Source of the DNA: Laceyella sediminis
Lineage (GTDB): Bacteria > Bacillota > Bacilli > Thermoactinomycetales > Thermoactinomycetaceae
Direction of reading: 5' to 3'
Assembly (NCBI RefSeq): GCF_003003125.1
Contig: NZ_PVTZ01000009.1
Location: 1 to 64,000 of the forward strand
DNA: 64,000 bases
Under the pieces are notes generated by a model. It was not told the DNA's origin, made no database searches, and saw only the letters and a program-made list of their open reading frames with translations. Below, piece by piece: positions 18,523 to 27,366 of this stretch. Made by a program: the position numbers and the translations under genes. Each line of letters begins with the position of its first letter. Positions within the stretch are counted from its first letter, which is position 1.

Positions 18523-19393
18523 ACCGATATCTGCCAGAACAAGGGAGCTGTTGAATGCCTATGGCTTGAAATTGAAAAAGAGCTTGGGCCAAAACTTCCT
18601 CACGGATTCCCATGTATTGAACAAAATTATACGCGCGGCCGAGCTTAATAAAGATTCTGGAGTGATCGAGATCGGTCCGGGGATCGGTGCTCTGACCGAG
18701 CGGTTGGCCGAGCAGGCAGGCAAAGTTGTGGCGGTGGAATTGGACCAGCGTTTGGTTCCGGTGTTGAAAGAGTTGTTTCAACATCAACCTCACGTGGAAA
18801 TAATTCATGGGGATGCGTTGGAAGTCGATTTGGGAGCGGTGATTCAAGAACATATGAGGGACATGAAAACGCTCCATGTGGTTGCCAACCTCCCTTATTA
18901 TGTCACTTCTCCCATTTTGATCCGGTTACTGACGGAGCGGTACCCGCTGACCAACATCGTCATTATGATCCAGAAAGAAGTGGCCGACCGGCTGGCGGCC
19001 AAGCCGGGAACCAAGGATTACAGTTCGCTGTCGGTGCTGGTTCAATATTTTGCTGAAGCGGAGGAAGTGGCCAAAGTGCCCAGCCATGTGTTTGTCCCCC
19101 GACCCCAGGTAGATTCCGCTGTGGCGCGTTTGACATTGCGTGAGCGTCCAGCGGTCGAGGTGAAGAATGAGGGATTGTTCTTCAAAATCGTAAGGGCTTC
19201 ATTTGCGCAACGGCGCAAAACGTTATTGAACACGCTACATGCCACCCTGTTTGCGCGAGTGGACAAACACCAGGTGGAAGCGTGGTTGAACGAAGCCGGC
19301 ATTGATCCGAAGCGGCGCGGAGAAACACTAAATCTAGAAGAATTCGCTACACTCGTTGAAGTAATCGACCAAAAACTGACAGCTCTATCGTGA
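18512..19393 (+). CDS. rsmA: 16S rRNA dimethyladenosine transferase
   Basis: Dimethylates two adjacent adenosines in helix 45 of 16S rRNA, a late checkpoint in small-subunit assembly. The 293-residue enzyme shows KKSLGQNFLTD, the SAM-binding VIEIGPGIGALTERL, the acidic VAVELD, and the catalytic NLPYYVTSP motif. The ATG at 18512 inside the rnmV end is preferred: GGAAAGGA lies 8 bases upstream and the length then fits the family. The frame is open further upstream only as overlap with rnmV. Confidence 0.96.
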   Translation: MNHKPISARTRELLNAYGLKLKKSLGQNFLTDSHVLNKIIRAAELNKDSGVIEIGPGIGALTERLAEQAGKVVAVELDQRLVPVLKELFQHQPHVEIIHGDALEVDLGAVIQEHMRDMKTLHVVANLPYYVTSPILIRLLTERYPLTNIVIMIQKEVADRLAAKPGTKDYSSLSVLVQYFAEAEEVAKVPSHVFVPRPQVDSAVARLTLRERPAVEVKNEGLFFKIVRASFAQRRKTLLNTLHATLFARVDKHQVEAWLNEAGIDPKRRGETLNLEEFATLVEVIDQKLTALS

Positions 19394-19436
19394 CACGCCT
19401 CTCGGAATCAAAATCTGATCCGATGGAGGGTATTCC

Positions 19437-19910
19437 GTGAACTTTTTCCATCCCCGTCATGGACGGCGTAGCTTGGCGCAGATGATATCTGATATTCAAG
19501 CGTATATCCATGAAGAGCCAACGGCAAATTACAAAATCGTTATCGGCACCGATTCGCAAACGCGGGAAAAAGAAACGATCTTTGTGACGGCCATCATCGT
19601 ACAGCGGATTGGAAAGGGTGCGATCTTTTATTATACGAAGAAGCGTCACAAAGCGATGCGGGAATTGCGCTATCGGATCTACCGTGAGACCGAGTACAGT
19701 CTGGAGTTTGTCGAGTTGTTGAAGGAAAAGGGCTTTTTCGGCTTCGGCGTGAACATTCCGATGGAAATTCACCTTGATGTGGGGCAGCAAGGTGAGACGA
19801 GAAAGCTGATTCAAGAAGTGGTGGGCTGGGTGACCGCTGTTGGGTATACGGCAAAAATCAAGCCGGAATCTTTTGCCGCCAGTGCGGTGGCCGACCGCTT
19901 CACGAAGTAA
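19437..19910 (+). CDS. RNase H-like YkuK family protein
   Basis: A 157-residue protein of the YkuK (DUF458) family, predicted to have an RNase H-like fold. The conserved IVIGTDSQTREKETIFVTAI stretch lies near residues 34-55, with a later acidic HLDVGQQGETRKLI. Activity and substrate are not established. It takes the slot held by the sporulation protease gene yabG in B. subtilis. The start is GTG and no strong ribosome site is visible. It lies 43 bases after rsmA. Confidence 0.8.
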   Translation: MNFFHPRHGRRSLAQMISDIQAYIHEEPTANYKIVIGTDSQTREKETIFVTAIIVQRIGKGAIFYYTKKRHKAMRELRYRIYRETEYSLEFVELLKEKGFFGFGVNIPMEIHLDVGQQGETRKLIQEVVGWVTAVGYTAKIKPESFAASAVADRFTK

Positions 19911-19939
19911 AAAGGGTCAAAAAATGTACAAGGTACCCG

Positions 19940-20005
19940 TTGACAGATTGTTTGTCTCCCTGCTATAATACCTAATTTGACTTTGCGACCTGCTTGTAGT
20001 ATAAT
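19940..20005 (+). promoter_or_regulatory. Tandem strong sigma-A promoters of veg
   Basis: P1: TTGACA (19940-19945), 18-bp spacer, TATAAT (19964-19969). P2: TTGACT (19977-19982), 17-bp spacer, TATAAT (20000-20005). veg is one of the strongest vegetative promoters in B. subtilis, which agrees. Confidence 0.9.
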
Positions 20006-20030
20006 CTTCTATAAGTGAGGTGGTCGACCA

Positions 20031-20312
20031 ATGGGCAAAAACGCGCTTACAGAGATTAAATGCACTCTGGATGGCTACATTGGGGAGAAAATTCGTCTGC
20101 GCGCCAATAGTGGGCGTCGCAAGACTGTAGAACGGACAGGGATTTTGGAAGAGACTTATCCATCCGTGTTCGTTGTCAAATTAGACGAAGACCATGCTTT
20201 TAGCCGTGTTTCTTATAGTTACGCTGATATATTGACTGAGTCTGTGGAACTGACCGTCTATCCGGCGGAGAGTGAGCAGATTCAAGTAAAATATGTGAAA
20301 GCAACGCAATAA
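20031..20312 (+). CDS. veg: Veg protein
   Basis: A 93-residue Veg protein, small and beta-rich. In B. subtilis it is highly expressed and promotes biofilm matrix genes by interfering with SinR. The conserved [18 protein letters not shown] start, the [20 protein letters not shown] centre and [11 protein letters not shown] are all present. The ribosome site is GTGAGGTGG. It is a single-gene unit between tandem promoters and a terminator. Mechanism details are known only for B. subtilis. Confidence 0.94.
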   Translation: MGKNALTEIKCTLDGYIGEKIRLRANSGRRKTVERTGILEETYPSVFVVKLDEDHAFSRVSYSYADILTESVELTVYPAESEQIQVKYVKATQ

Positions 20313-20315
20313 ATG

Positions 20316-20341
20316 GAACACAGTTGATGTGTTCTTTTTTT
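20316..20341 (+). terminator. Intrinsic terminator after veg
   Basis: GAACAC (20316-20321) pairs with GTGTTC (20329-20334), followed by seven Ts. Confidence 0.9.
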
Positions 20342-20361
20342 ACCGTGGGCTGAAAGCGTTT

Positions 20362-20390
20362 ACATAAAGAGCCATTTGTTGGATATACTA
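20362..20390 (+). promoter_or_regulatory. Sigma-G/F-type promoter of sspF
   Basis: ACATA (20362-20366) resembles the -35, and GGATATACTA (20381-20390) matches the forespore -10 pattern GGNNANANTR fully; the spacer is 14 bases. Expected for a forespore gene. Confidence 0.6.
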
Positions 20391-20436
20391 CCTCTACCCT
20401 AGCCGGATTCTTGAATCCACAAGGAGGGATCGTCAC

Positions 20437-20616
20437 ATGGCTCGTCGAGGTGTCATGTCGGAAGAGTTGAAAGTGGAGTTGGCGAAAGAACTTGGTTTTT
20501 ATGATGTCGTTCAACGTGAAGGTTGGGGAGGAATCAAGGCGCGTGACGCCGGCAACATGGTTAAACGGGCGATCCAACTGGCTGAAGCACAGCTGGTGAA
20601 TAAAGATTCAAGATAG
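20437..20616 (+). CDS. sspF: Small acid-soluble spore protein SspF (alpha/beta type)
   Basis: A 59-residue alpha/beta-type SASP that coats and protects DNA in the dormant spore. The diagnostic stretches [21 protein letters not shown] and [21 protein letters not shown] are intact. ATG follows CAAGGAGGG. It keeps its place between veg and ispE. The SspF type is a minor SASP in B. subtilis; major SASP genes usually lie elsewhere. It is transcribed alone from a forespore promoter and ends at its own terminator. Confidence 0.95.
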   Translation: MARRGVMSEELKVELAKELGFYDVVQREGWGGIKARDAGNMVKRAIQLAEAQLVNKDSR

Positions 20617-20628
20617 GAAGGGTTTGAA

Positions 20629-20657
20629 GCTCAAGAGGGTTGCCTCTTGGGCTTTTT
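20629..20657 (+). terminator. Intrinsic terminator after sspF
   Basis: GCTCAAGAGG (20629-20638) pairs with CCTCTTGGGC (20643-20652), loop GTTG, then TTTTT. Confidence 0.92.
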
Positions 20658-20792
20658 ATTTTAGTCCGAGTTTGCTTAGGGGAAAATCGGTTCATGATAA
20701 AATAAGGAAAATCTTTAAGTTCATATTGCAAATTTGCCGCGGTTCACGTCACAATGAAGAATACATAGCAGGAGAGAATAGGGGGAACGAGT

Positions 20793-21683
20793 TTGTTTGT
20801 ATCCGAGAAGGCACCAGCAAAAATCAATTTAACACTGGATGCGCTCTTCAAAAGGCCGGATGGTTACCATGAATTGGAGATGGTTATGACCACGGTCGAC
20901 TTATTTGATCGTATCGACTTATATCAAACAAACAAGTCGATCACATTGGAATCGAGTTCTGGTTTGGTCCCCCAAGATGAACGCAATCTGGCTTTCCGAG
21001 CGGCGGCGTTATTAAAAGAAAAGACCGGATGCGATAAAGGGGTACATATTTATATAGATAAAAGGATTCCGGTGGCGGCTGGTTTGGCAGGTGGAAGCAG
21101 TGACGCGGCGGCTACTTTGCGCGGATGCAACCGGCTGTGGGGATTGGGCCTGAGCGATGCGGAGTTGGCTGAGATCGGTGCGGAGATCGGTTCGGACGTG
21201 CCTTTCTGCGTTTATTCCAACACGGCGTTGGCCCAAGGGCGAGGAGAGGTGTTGACCGCCTTGCCTGCTCCGCCGACATGTTGGGTCGTCCTCGCTAAAC
21301 CCAATCATGGGGTGTCCACGGCGGATGTGTTTGGGAAGTTACGGGTTCATGCCATCACTGACCATCCGCAGACGAGTCGCATGATCGAAGCGGTGAAGAA
21401 GCGGGATTATGAAGGGATTATTCGTCACTTGGGAAATGTGTTGGAGCCGGTGACAATGGACATGCATGAGGACGTGCGACAATTAAAGGAAAGAATGTTG
21501 CGGTTCGGGGCGGATGGGGTGTTGATGTCAGGTAGTGGCCCCACGGTGTTTGCGCTGGTGAAGCAAGAATCGCGCGCCGTCAGAATGGTAAACAGTTTGC
21601 GGGGGTTTTGCCAGCAAGTGTTTGCCGTCAGGATGTTGGGCGTCCGCCGCGAAAGTGTGCTTGATGATGTCCGAACAAAATGA
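20793..21683 (+). CDS. ispE: 4-diphosphocytidyl-2-C-methyl-D-erythritol kinase
   Basis: Phosphorylates CDP-ME in the MEP pathway for isoprenoid precursors. The 296-residue GHMP kinase has the N-terminal [12 protein letters not shown] motif with the catalytic lysine, the ATP-binding loop [18 protein letters not shown] (about residues 92-109) and the C-terminal [12 protein letters not shown]. The TTG start has GGGGG 7 bases upstream. Its last codons contain a PurBox-like sequence, discussed with purR, which begins 40 bases later. Confidence 0.95.
   Translation: MFVSEKAPAKINLTLDALFKRPDGYHELEMVMTTVDLFDRIDLYQTNKSITLESSSGLVPQDERNLAFRAAALLKEKTGCDKGVHIYIDKRIPVAAGLAGGSSDAAATLRGCNRLWGLGLSDAELAEIGAEIGSDVPFCVYSNTALAQGRGEVLTALPAPPTCWVVLAKPNHGVSTADVFGKLRVHAITDHPQTSRMIEAVKKRDYEGIIRHLGNVLEPVTMDMHEDVRQLKERMLRFGADGVLMSGSGPTVFALVKQESRAVRMVNSLRGFCQQVFAVRMLGVRRESVLDDVRTK
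21667..21679 (+). promoter_or_regulatory. PurBox-like sequence before purR
   Basis: ATGTCCGAACAAA matches 11 of 13 positions of the PurBox consensus AWWWCCGAACWWT, inside the ispE end. A partial reverse box (CTTCGG) near 21708 is further away than the usual 16-17 bp. Autoregulation of purR is known in B. subtilis. Confidence 0.35.
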
Positions 21684-21723
21684 TATATTTCGATCAAGAA
21701 TATTAGGACTTCGGAGGTTAGGC

Positions 21724-22539
21724 ATGGAAAAGTGGAAACGAAGTGCCAGATTGGTTGACATCACCCGGCACTTGCTTACGCAACCGTACCGCTTGATTCC
21801 GCTTACCACCTTCGCTGAGCAATACCAGGCGGCCAAATCTTCCATCAGTGAGGATTTGGATATCATTCACGAGGTGTTGGAAGCGGAAGGGAACGGAAAA
21901 TTGGAGACGGTTGCGGGTGCGGCGGGTGGTGTGCGCTACATACCGAGCATAAGCAACGATAACGCGCTTCAGGTGATTGGCCGGTTATGCGAGAAATTGT
22001 CTAATCCAGAGCGTATTTTGCCGGGGGGGTTCCTCTATATGTCGGATCTCTTGGGCGACCCTACGCTACTTGATGACATTGGCCGCATTTTTGCCAAAGT
22101 GTTTGCAGAAAAGCCGGTTGATGTGGTGATGACCGTGGAAACGAAAGGGATTCCCATCGCTTACGCCACGGCTTCGTATTTGCGTGCTCCTGTAGTGATC
22201 GCTCGGTATGATTACCGGGTTACGGAAGGATCGGTGGTAACGGTGAACACCGTTTCCGGGTCCAGTAGGCGCATGCAGCAGTTGTCATTGTCCAAACGCA
22301 GCTTGCCTGAAGGTTCCCGCGTGTTGATCATCGATGACTTTATGAAAGCGGGCGGCACGGTACGGGGCATGATGGATTTGCTGACGGAATTTAAGGCGGA
22401 AGTGGTTGGCGTCGGGGTGATGTTGGAGGCGCCAGCGGAGGAGCGGTTGGTTGAAGATTATGTCTCACTGGCCCAAGTGGCAGCCATCGACGTGAAAGAG
22501 AAAATGGTTCGCGTGGAAACGGGCAACGCATTTCATTGA
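21724..22539 (+). CDS. purR: Purine biosynthesis repressor PurR
   Basis: PRPP-responsive repressor of purine genes in Bacilli. The 271-residue protein has an N-terminal winged helix (residues 1-75, with TTFAEQYQAAKSSISEDL as the recognition part) and a phosphoribosyltransferase-like domain with the PRPP loop VLIIDDFMKAGGT (about residues 200-212). ATG at 21724 has GGAGG 6 bases upstream. ridA follows after 16 bases, the conserved purR-yabJ pair. Confidence 0.96.
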   Translation: MEKWKRSARLVDITRHLLTQPYRLIPLTTFAEQYQAAKSSISEDLDIIHEVLEAEGNGKLETVAGAAGGVRYIPSISNDNALQVIGRLCEKLSNPERILPGGFLYMSDLLGDPTLLDDIGRIFAKVFAEKPVDVVMTVETKGIPIAYATASYLRAPVVIARYDYRVTEGSVVTVNTVSGSSRRMQQLSLSKRSLPEGSRVLIIDDFMKAGGTVRGMMDLLTEFKAEVVGVGVMLEAPAEERLVEDYVSLAQVAAIDVKEKMVRVETGNAFH

Positions 22540-22555
22540 TAAGGAGTGTGTGAAT

Positions 22556-22933
22556 ATGTTGGTAAAAGTGGAAACGAGCAATGCGCCTCAAGCGATCGGT
22601 CCGTATGTGCAAGCGATGGAGATGGGGGATCTGATCTTCACATCGGGTCAAATCCCGCTGACACCAGCTGGTGAATTGGTGGGCAAAGGAATTGAAGAAC
22701 AGACGCACCAAGTCCTGAAAAACATCCAAGCTGTCTTGTTGGCTGCCGGCAGTGATTTAAACCATGTGATCAAGACGACCCTGTTTATCAAGGACATGAA
22801 CCAATTTCAAATCATCAATCGCATTTACGCCGAATATTTCAACGAGCACAAACCGGCCCGTTCCTGTGTGGAAGTGGCGCGGTTGCCCAAAGATGTGCTA
22901 ATTGAAATGGAAGTGATCGCCCGCAAACGATAA
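22556..22933 (+). CDS. ridA: RidA family 2-iminobutanoate/2-iminopropanoate deaminase (YabJ)
   Basis: Hydrolyses reactive enamine/imine intermediates released by PLP enzymes. The 125-residue protein keeps the Rid signatures AIGPYVQAM, LIFTSGQIPL, and the C-terminal ARSCVEVARLPKDVLIEMEVIA with the carboxylate-binding arginine. ATG at 22556 is 9 bases after AAGGAG; a GTG at 22550 is too close to the ribosome site. In B. subtilis YabJ also affects PurR regulation and expression of spoVG; gene order here is the same. Confidence 0.95.
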   Translation: MLVKVETSNAPQAIGPYVQAMEMGDLIFTSGQIPLTPAGELVGKGIEEQTHQVLKNIQAVLLAAGSDLNHVIKTTLFIKDMNQFQIINRIYAEYFNEHKPARSCVEVARLPKDVLIEMEVIARKR

Positions 22934-22964
22934 GTAAAAAAATTCCATAAAAATACTGTCGATA

Positions 22965-22993
22965 GAAGGAAATGGTTCTTCCATCTAGAATAG
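22965..22993 (+). promoter_or_regulatory. Sigma-H promoter of spoVG
   Basis: GAAGGAAAT (22965-22973) fits the sigma-H -35 pattern RNAGGAWWW at every position. After an 11-bp spacer, GAATA (22988-22992) supplies the -10 core. B. subtilis spoVG is a classic sigma-H gene. Confidence 0.75.
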
Positions 22994-23032
22994 GTATTTT
23001 GAGTCATCATTGGAAATAGGTGGTGGAACCTG

Positions 23033-23338
23033 GTGGAAATTACTGATGTTCGTTTGCGTAGAGTAAATCGTGAAGGTCGTATGCGTGCAATAGCCTCCAT
23101 TACGATTGATAGTGAATTTGTGGTGCATGATATCCGCGTGATTGATGGCAATAACGGCATGTTTGTCGCTATGCCGTCCAAGCGCACGCCAGACGGGGAG
23201 TTTCGTGATATCGCACATCCAATCTCCCCACTCAGCCGGGAAAAAATCGAGGCGGCTGTGTTGGCTGAATATCATCGCGCTGGAGAATTGGAAGCAGAGA
23301 ACGGATCATTGGATCATCATGTACACATGGATGCCTGA
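23033..23338 (+). CDS. spoVG: SpoVG RNA-binding regulator
   Basis: A 101-residue SpoVG. The family binds RNA and affects cortex formation, septation and virulence-linked genes in different Bacillota. The [11 protein letters not shown] start, [23 protein letters not shown] and the [15 protein letters not shown] region are all conserved. GTG has AGGTGGTGG 6 bases upstream. It stands alone between a sigma-H promoter and a strong terminator. Confidence 0.96.
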   Translation: MEITDVRLRRVNREGRMRAIASITIDSEFVVHDIRVIDGNNGMFVAMPSKRTPDGEFRDIAHPISPLSREKIEAAVLAEYHRAGELEAENGSLDHHVHMDA

Positions 23339-23357
23339 GAATAAACAAGATTGCAGG

Positions 23358-23393
23358 AAAGCACTCATCCTCTTGCAGGTTGAGTGCTTTTTG
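23358..23393 (+). terminator. Intrinsic terminator after spoVG
   Basis: A 10-bp stem (23358-23367 with 23381-23390) and a T-run. Confidence 0.9.
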
Positions 23394-23534
23394 ATTGCAT
23401 CGCGGTCGTTTCTCATCCTTATATAATGGTTCTTTTTTTATTTTAAATATGTTCGGGGTTGGGTTGGTTGCAAAGGCCAAGTATTTGGGATATATTCAGG
23501 GAGGAAGTTTTGAGAAACGGGGGCGCTTTTTGTC

Positions 23535-24920
23535 ATGCAACATATTTATGCTGTGATTTTGGCTGCGGGCAAGGGAACTCGTATGAAGTCCAAAAAACAT
23601 AAAGTTCTTCACTCCATCTGCGGCAAACCGATGATTGACCACATTTTGGCAGAATTGTCTCAGTTGGACGCGAAGAAGACCATTATGGTTGTGGGGCATT
23701 TAAAAGAAAGCTTAGAGGCGCATCTGGGTGAACAAGTGCAGTTTGTGGAGCAGAAAGAGCAGTTGGGCACCGCACATGCCGTCATGCAGACCGAATCGCT
23801 GTTGAAGGGGAAAGAAGGCATCACACTCGTCCTCAACGGGGATCATCCACTTTTCACCGCCAAGACTTTGAATCAACTCATTGAAACGCACCGCGCGTCT
23901 GGAGCGGCGGCGAGCATCCTCACGGCGAAGTTAGACGATCCGACTGGATACGGCCGCATTGTGCGTCGGGAAGACGGACAGGTTGACCGGATTGTGGAGC
24001 ACAAAGACGCAACAGAAGAAGAGCGGTTGATTAACGAGATCAACACAGGGACTTATTGTTTCGATAATCAACAACTGTTTTCCACTCTTTCATTAGTCAA
24101 TAATAATAATGCACAAGGTGAATACTACCTTCCTGATGTGATTTCCATTTTACGCGAACAAGGTCATACGATTGGTGCTCAAGTGATTGGCGACGCTGAT
24201 GAAGCCATGGGTGTCAATGATCGTATTCAGTTGGCACAGGCGGCGAAGTTCATGCAGGCACGCATACTCCGCGAACATATGAAAAACGGCGTTACCATTA
24301 TTGATCCGGACAACACCTACATTGAGTCTGATGTTGTCATTGGCGCCGACACCGTGATTGAGCCGGGGACCTTTTTGCGGGGGCGGACGGTCATCGGGGA
24401 AGGATGCCACATTGGGCCTAACGCTGATTTGACCGACGTCGTTGTCGAAGATGGCGTACGCATTCGCTACACGGTGATGGATGCAAGCCACGTTGCCGAA
24501 GATGCGACGGTGGGACCATACGTTTATGCCCGTCCGGGTACCGAGCTGGGCGAACAAACCAAAGTGGGTTGTTTTGTCGACTTGAAAAAAGTGAAGTTGG
24601 GCCGTGGCTCGAAAGTTTCTCATCTGGCTTATGTGGGGGACGCCGAAGTTGGAGAAGGCGTGAATGTCGGATGCGGCGTAGTGACGGTCAACTACGACGG
24701 GGTTCGCAAACACAAAACAGTGATCGAAGATGGGGCGTTTATCGGATGCAACGTCAACTTGGTTGCTCCCGTTCGGGTAGAAAAAGGCGCTTATGTGGCG
24801 GCAGGCTCCACGATTACCCAAGATGTGCCGGAAGAAGCGCTGGCGATTGCACGAGAACGTCAGACTAACAAAGAAAACTATGCTACTAGACTGAAAAACA
24901 AGCTTTCTAAGAACGAATAG
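23535..24920 (+). CDS. glmU: Bifunctional UDP-GlcNAc pyrophosphorylase / GlcN-1-P acetyltransferase
   Basis: Makes UDP-GlcNAc for peptidoglycan and wall polymers. The 461-residue protein has the N-terminal nucleotidyltransferase domain (ILAAGKGTRMKSK at residues 8-20; GDHPLF around 100) and a C-terminal left-handed beta-helix acetyltransferase from about residue 250, with repeated hexapeptides and NYDGVRKHKTVIEDG at the acetyl-CoA site. ATG at 23535 follows GGGGG at some distance; GAGGAAG lies further upstream. prs follows directly. Confidence 0.96.
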   Translation: MQHIYAVILAAGKGTRMKSKKHKVLHSICGKPMIDHILAELSQLDAKKTIMVVGHLKESLEAHLGEQVQFVEQKEQLGTAHAVMQTESLLKGKEGITLVLNGDHPLFTAKTLNQLIETHRASGAAASILTAKLDDPTGYGRIVRREDGQVDRIVEHKDATEEERLINEINTGTYCFDNQQLFSTLSLVNNNNAQGEYYLPDVISILREQGHTIGAQVIGDADEAMGVNDRIQLAQAAKFMQARILREHMKNGVTIIDPDNTYIESDVVIGADTVIEPGTFLRGRTVIGEGCHIGPNADLTDVVVEDGVRIRYTVMDASHVAEDATVGPYVYARPGTELGEQTKVGCFVDLKKVKLGRGSKVSHLAYVGDAEVGEGVNVGCGVVTVNYDGVRKHKTVIEDGAFIGCNVNLVAPVRVEKGAYVAAGSTITQDVPEEALAIARERQTNKENYATRLKNKLSKNE

Positions 24921-24938
24921 ATGGAGGAACGGTTCGTT

Positions 24939-25886
24939 ATGTCAGAGAGAACATCTCGCTTACAAGTGTTTAGTTGCAATTCGAATCCGGTTTTGGCGCA
25001 GGCGATCTGCAATCATATCGGGATTCCGTTGGGAAATGCCCATGTCGGCAAATTTAGCGACGGGGAGATTCATGTTAAGTTGGATGACAGCGTGCGCGGT
25101 TCCGACGTCTATGTAATCCAATCGACATGCGACCCGGTCAACCAACACCTGATGGAACTCTTGGTTATGGTTGATGCCTTGCGTCGTGCTTCCGCCGGCA
25201 CGATCAATGTCGTGATTCCTTATTACGGCTATGCGCGCCAAGATCGCAAAGCGCGAGCCCGTGATCCGATTACCGCCAAACTAGTGGCCAACCTGATCGA
25301 AACAGCCGGTGCCGACCGGGTCATTACGATGGATTTGCACGCAACCCAAATCCAAGGATTCTTCAACATCCCAGTCGATCATCTGGTGGGTGTTCCGATT
25401 TTGGCCGATTATTTCAAAGGCAAAGGGTTGACGGATGTCGTTGTCGTGTCCCCTGACCACGGTGGCGTAATCCGTGCGCGGCGGTTGGCTGAGCGTCTGG
25501 AAGCGCCTATCGCCATCATCGACAAGCGCCGTCCCGAGCCAAACGTGGCGGAAGTGATGAATATCGTGGGGGATGTCAAAGGAAAAACCGCGATCATCAT
25601 CGACGACATCATCGACACGGCAGGAACGATTACCTTGGCGGCCAATGCCCTATTGGAATACGGCGCGAAAGCAGTTTACACCTGTTGCACGCATCCCGTA
25701 TTCTCCGGTCCAGCCATCGATCGGATCCGTGAATCCAATATCACCGAAATGGTGGTCACCGATACCATTCCGCTGTCGGAAAGCAAGCAATTGGATAAAA
25801 TCAAAGTGTTGTCCGTGGCCAACCTGATGGGCGAAGCGATCATGCGCGTCCACAAAGAGCAATCGGTGAGCACCCTGTTTGATTAA
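24939..25886 (+). CDS. prs: Ribose-phosphate pyrophosphokinase
   Basis: Makes PRPP from ribose 5-phosphate and ATP, feeding purine, pyrimidine, histidine and NAD synthesis. The 315-residue protein begins [17 protein letters not shown] and has [21 protein letters not shown], the divalent metal motif [12 protein letters not shown], and the PRPP loop [17 protein letters not shown] at 24939 has GGAGG 11 bases before it and gives the usual length; the in-frame ATG at 24921 has no ribosome site. Likely co-transcribed with glmU. Confidence 0.97.
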   Translation: MSERTSRLQVFSCNSNPVLAQAICNHIGIPLGNAHVGKFSDGEIHVKLDDSVRGSDVYVIQSTCDPVNQHLMELLVMVDALRRASAGTINVVIPYYGYARQDRKARARDPITAKLVANLIETAGADRVITMDLHATQIQGFFNIPVDHLVGVPILADYFKGKGLTDVVVVSPDHGGVIRARRLAERLEAPIAIIDKRRPEPNVAEVMNIVGDVKGKTAIIIDDIIDTAGTITLAANALLEYGAKAVYTCCTHPVFSGPAIDRIRESNITEMVVTDTIPLSESKQLDKIKVLSVANLMGEAIMRVHKEQSVSTLFD

Positions 25887-26016
25887 GCAGCAAGGGTGAC
25901 CGCGCGTCGCGATGGTTTGAGTCGCACAAAGAAATCGCTTTCTCGCGAAGGATTTGCACCATCCATGTTTAAAACCTCTAGTGAAGGGAAATCATCCTTT
26001 CAAAGAAAGGGGTTGG

Positions 26017-26610
26017 ATGGATATGTCATTGTCCATACCATTGAACAAACGGGAAACCAACACACGAGGCGCTTTAAACGCATTGCGTAAAAATGGCCGA
26101 GTGCCGGGCGTGTTGTACGGACGCGGCATGGAACCCGTGCTGATCAGCGCGGATGAAGGTGAGCTTCGGACAGCGGCGGAAACCAAAGGGTTGTTCCAAG
26201 CCAGCCTGGATGGCGAACAGTATCAGGTGATGGTGCGCGATGTCCAAGTGGATCCGATTAAGCTTCGATTGCTTCATGTCGATTTGCAACGTGTGACGAT
26301 GAACGAACCGATTACGACGGAGATCCCGCTCGTGTTGAGCGGGGATGCGACTGGCGTTAAAAACGGGGGCGTGTTGGACCAATCCCTGCGCACTGTTGAA
26401 GTGCGAGCCCTTCCTGACCGGTTGCCATCGGAAGTGACACTGGATGTCAGCCAATTGGACATCGGCGATTCCATCACGTTGACGGATGTGGATTTGCCGG
26501 CTGGAGTGGAGTTGTTGACGGATAGGGAGACCCCTGTGGCCTCCATTCTTGCCCCGGTTAGAGGGGAAGAGACAGAAGAAACACCGGAACCGGAGCAGGA
26601 AAGCGAATAG
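26017..26610 (+). CDS. ctc: Ribosomal protein bL25, general stress form (Ctc)
   Basis: A two-domain bL25/TL5 protein of 197 residues that binds 5S rRNA. The N-terminal domain (about 1-95, with RGALNALRKNGRVPGVLYG) contacts RNA; the C-terminal beta-barrel domain is the Ctc extension, followed by a glutamate-rich tail. The ATG at 26017 suits AAAGGGG; the ATG at 26023 is possible. In B. subtilis ctc responds to sigma-B stress; no sigma-B promoter was identified here. It precedes pth across a terminator. Confidence 0.92.
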   Translation: MDMSLSIPLNKRETNTRGALNALRKNGRVPGVLYGRGMEPVLISADEGELRTAAETKGLFQASLDGEQYQVMVRDVQVDPIKLRLLHVDLQRVTMNEPITTEIPLVLSGDATGVKNGGVLDQSLRTVEVRALPDRLPSEVTLDVSQLDIGDSITLTDVDLPAGVELLTDRETPVASILAPVRGEETEETPEPEQESE

Positions 26611-26627
26611 CGGTTCCACTTGCATAC

Positions 26628-26659
26628 AAAGACGCAACGGATGTTGTTGCGTCTTTTTT
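26628..26659 (+). terminator. Intrinsic terminator after ctc
   Basis: GACGCAAC (26631-26638) pairs with GTTGCGTC (26646-26653), extended by A-T pairs, then TTTTTT. Confidence 0.92.
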
Positions 26660-26687
26660 AACGGATTGCCAACGGAGGGAAAAGAAA

Positions 26688-27260
26688 ATGAAACTGATCG
26701 TCGGGCTGGGTAACCCCGGTATCAAGTATGCCCAGACTCGCCATAACATCGGGTTTTGGGTGATTGACCGACTGAGTGACGAGTGGGGGATTCCGGTTAA
26801 TAAAGAAAAGTGGAAAGCCGAAGTGGGCGAAGGGGTTGTCCGGGGGGAGAAAGTGATTTTGATGAAGCCCCTCACTTATATGAATTTATCGGGTGAAGCG
26901 GTCAGACCGGCCATGGATTGGCTGAAAGCCGACTTGGACGAGTTGGTTGTGGTGTACGATGACCTTGATTTGCCTCCTGGACAAATTCGGTTGCGTTTAA
27001 AAGGCAGTTCGGGCGGGCACAACGGGATGAAATCATTGATTCAACATTTGGGGACTGATCAATTTAAACGCATCAAAATCGGCATTGGCCGACCGCAAGG
27101 AAGAATGCCGGTCCCTGATTATGTGTTATCCCCTTTCCACAAGTCAGAGTTGGAGTTGATGGCCGATGCGGTGGAGCGCTCAGCATCAGCGATCAACTGT
27201 TGGTTGGATAAGACGTTTTTGGAAGCGATGAACCGATACAACATCAAGCCCGGCGAATAA
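26688..27260 (+). CDS. pth: Peptidyl-tRNA hydrolase
   Basis: Releases tRNA from peptidyl-tRNAs that fall off ribosomes. The 190-residue enzyme has LIVGLGNPGIKYAQTRHNIGF with the catalytic histidine (about residue 20), KPLTYMNLSGEAV with a substrate-binding asparagine, VVYDDLDLPPG, and the GSSGGHNGMKSLI loop. ATG follows GGAGGG. In B. subtilis this gene (spoVC) has sporulation alleles. fin and mfd follow, as in Bacilli generally. Confidence 0.96.
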   Translation: MKLIVGLGNPGIKYAQTRHNIGFWVIDRLSDEWGIPVNKEKWKAEVGEGVVRGEKVILMKPLTYMNLSGEAVRPAMDWLKADLDELVVVYDDLDLPPGQIRLRLKGSSGGHNGMKSLIQHLGTDQFKRIKIGIGRPQGRMPVPDYVLSPFHKSELELMADAVERSASAINCWLDKTFLEAMNRYNIKPGE

Positions 27261-27307
27261 TGCCGATAATGGGCGGAAATTTGCCAAAACCATGGCGTGC
27301 TTCACAA

Positions 27308-27336
27308 GTATAACTCCTCAACGGAGGGCAATACTA
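27308..27336 (+). promoter_or_regulatory. Sigma-F/G-type promoter of fin
   Basis: GTATA (27308-27312) matches the forespore -35 GYATA. GGCAATACTA (27327-27336) matches GGNNANANTR at every position; the spacer is 14 bases. fin is a sigma-F gene in B. subtilis. Confidence 0.75.
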
Positions 27337-27366
27337 AGGGCAAAGGATTGTCTAGGAGGCATTGCC

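Noticed and set aside
20624-20872. 82-codon frame before ispE
   Set aside because: It begins inside the sspF terminator and runs into ispE in another frame.
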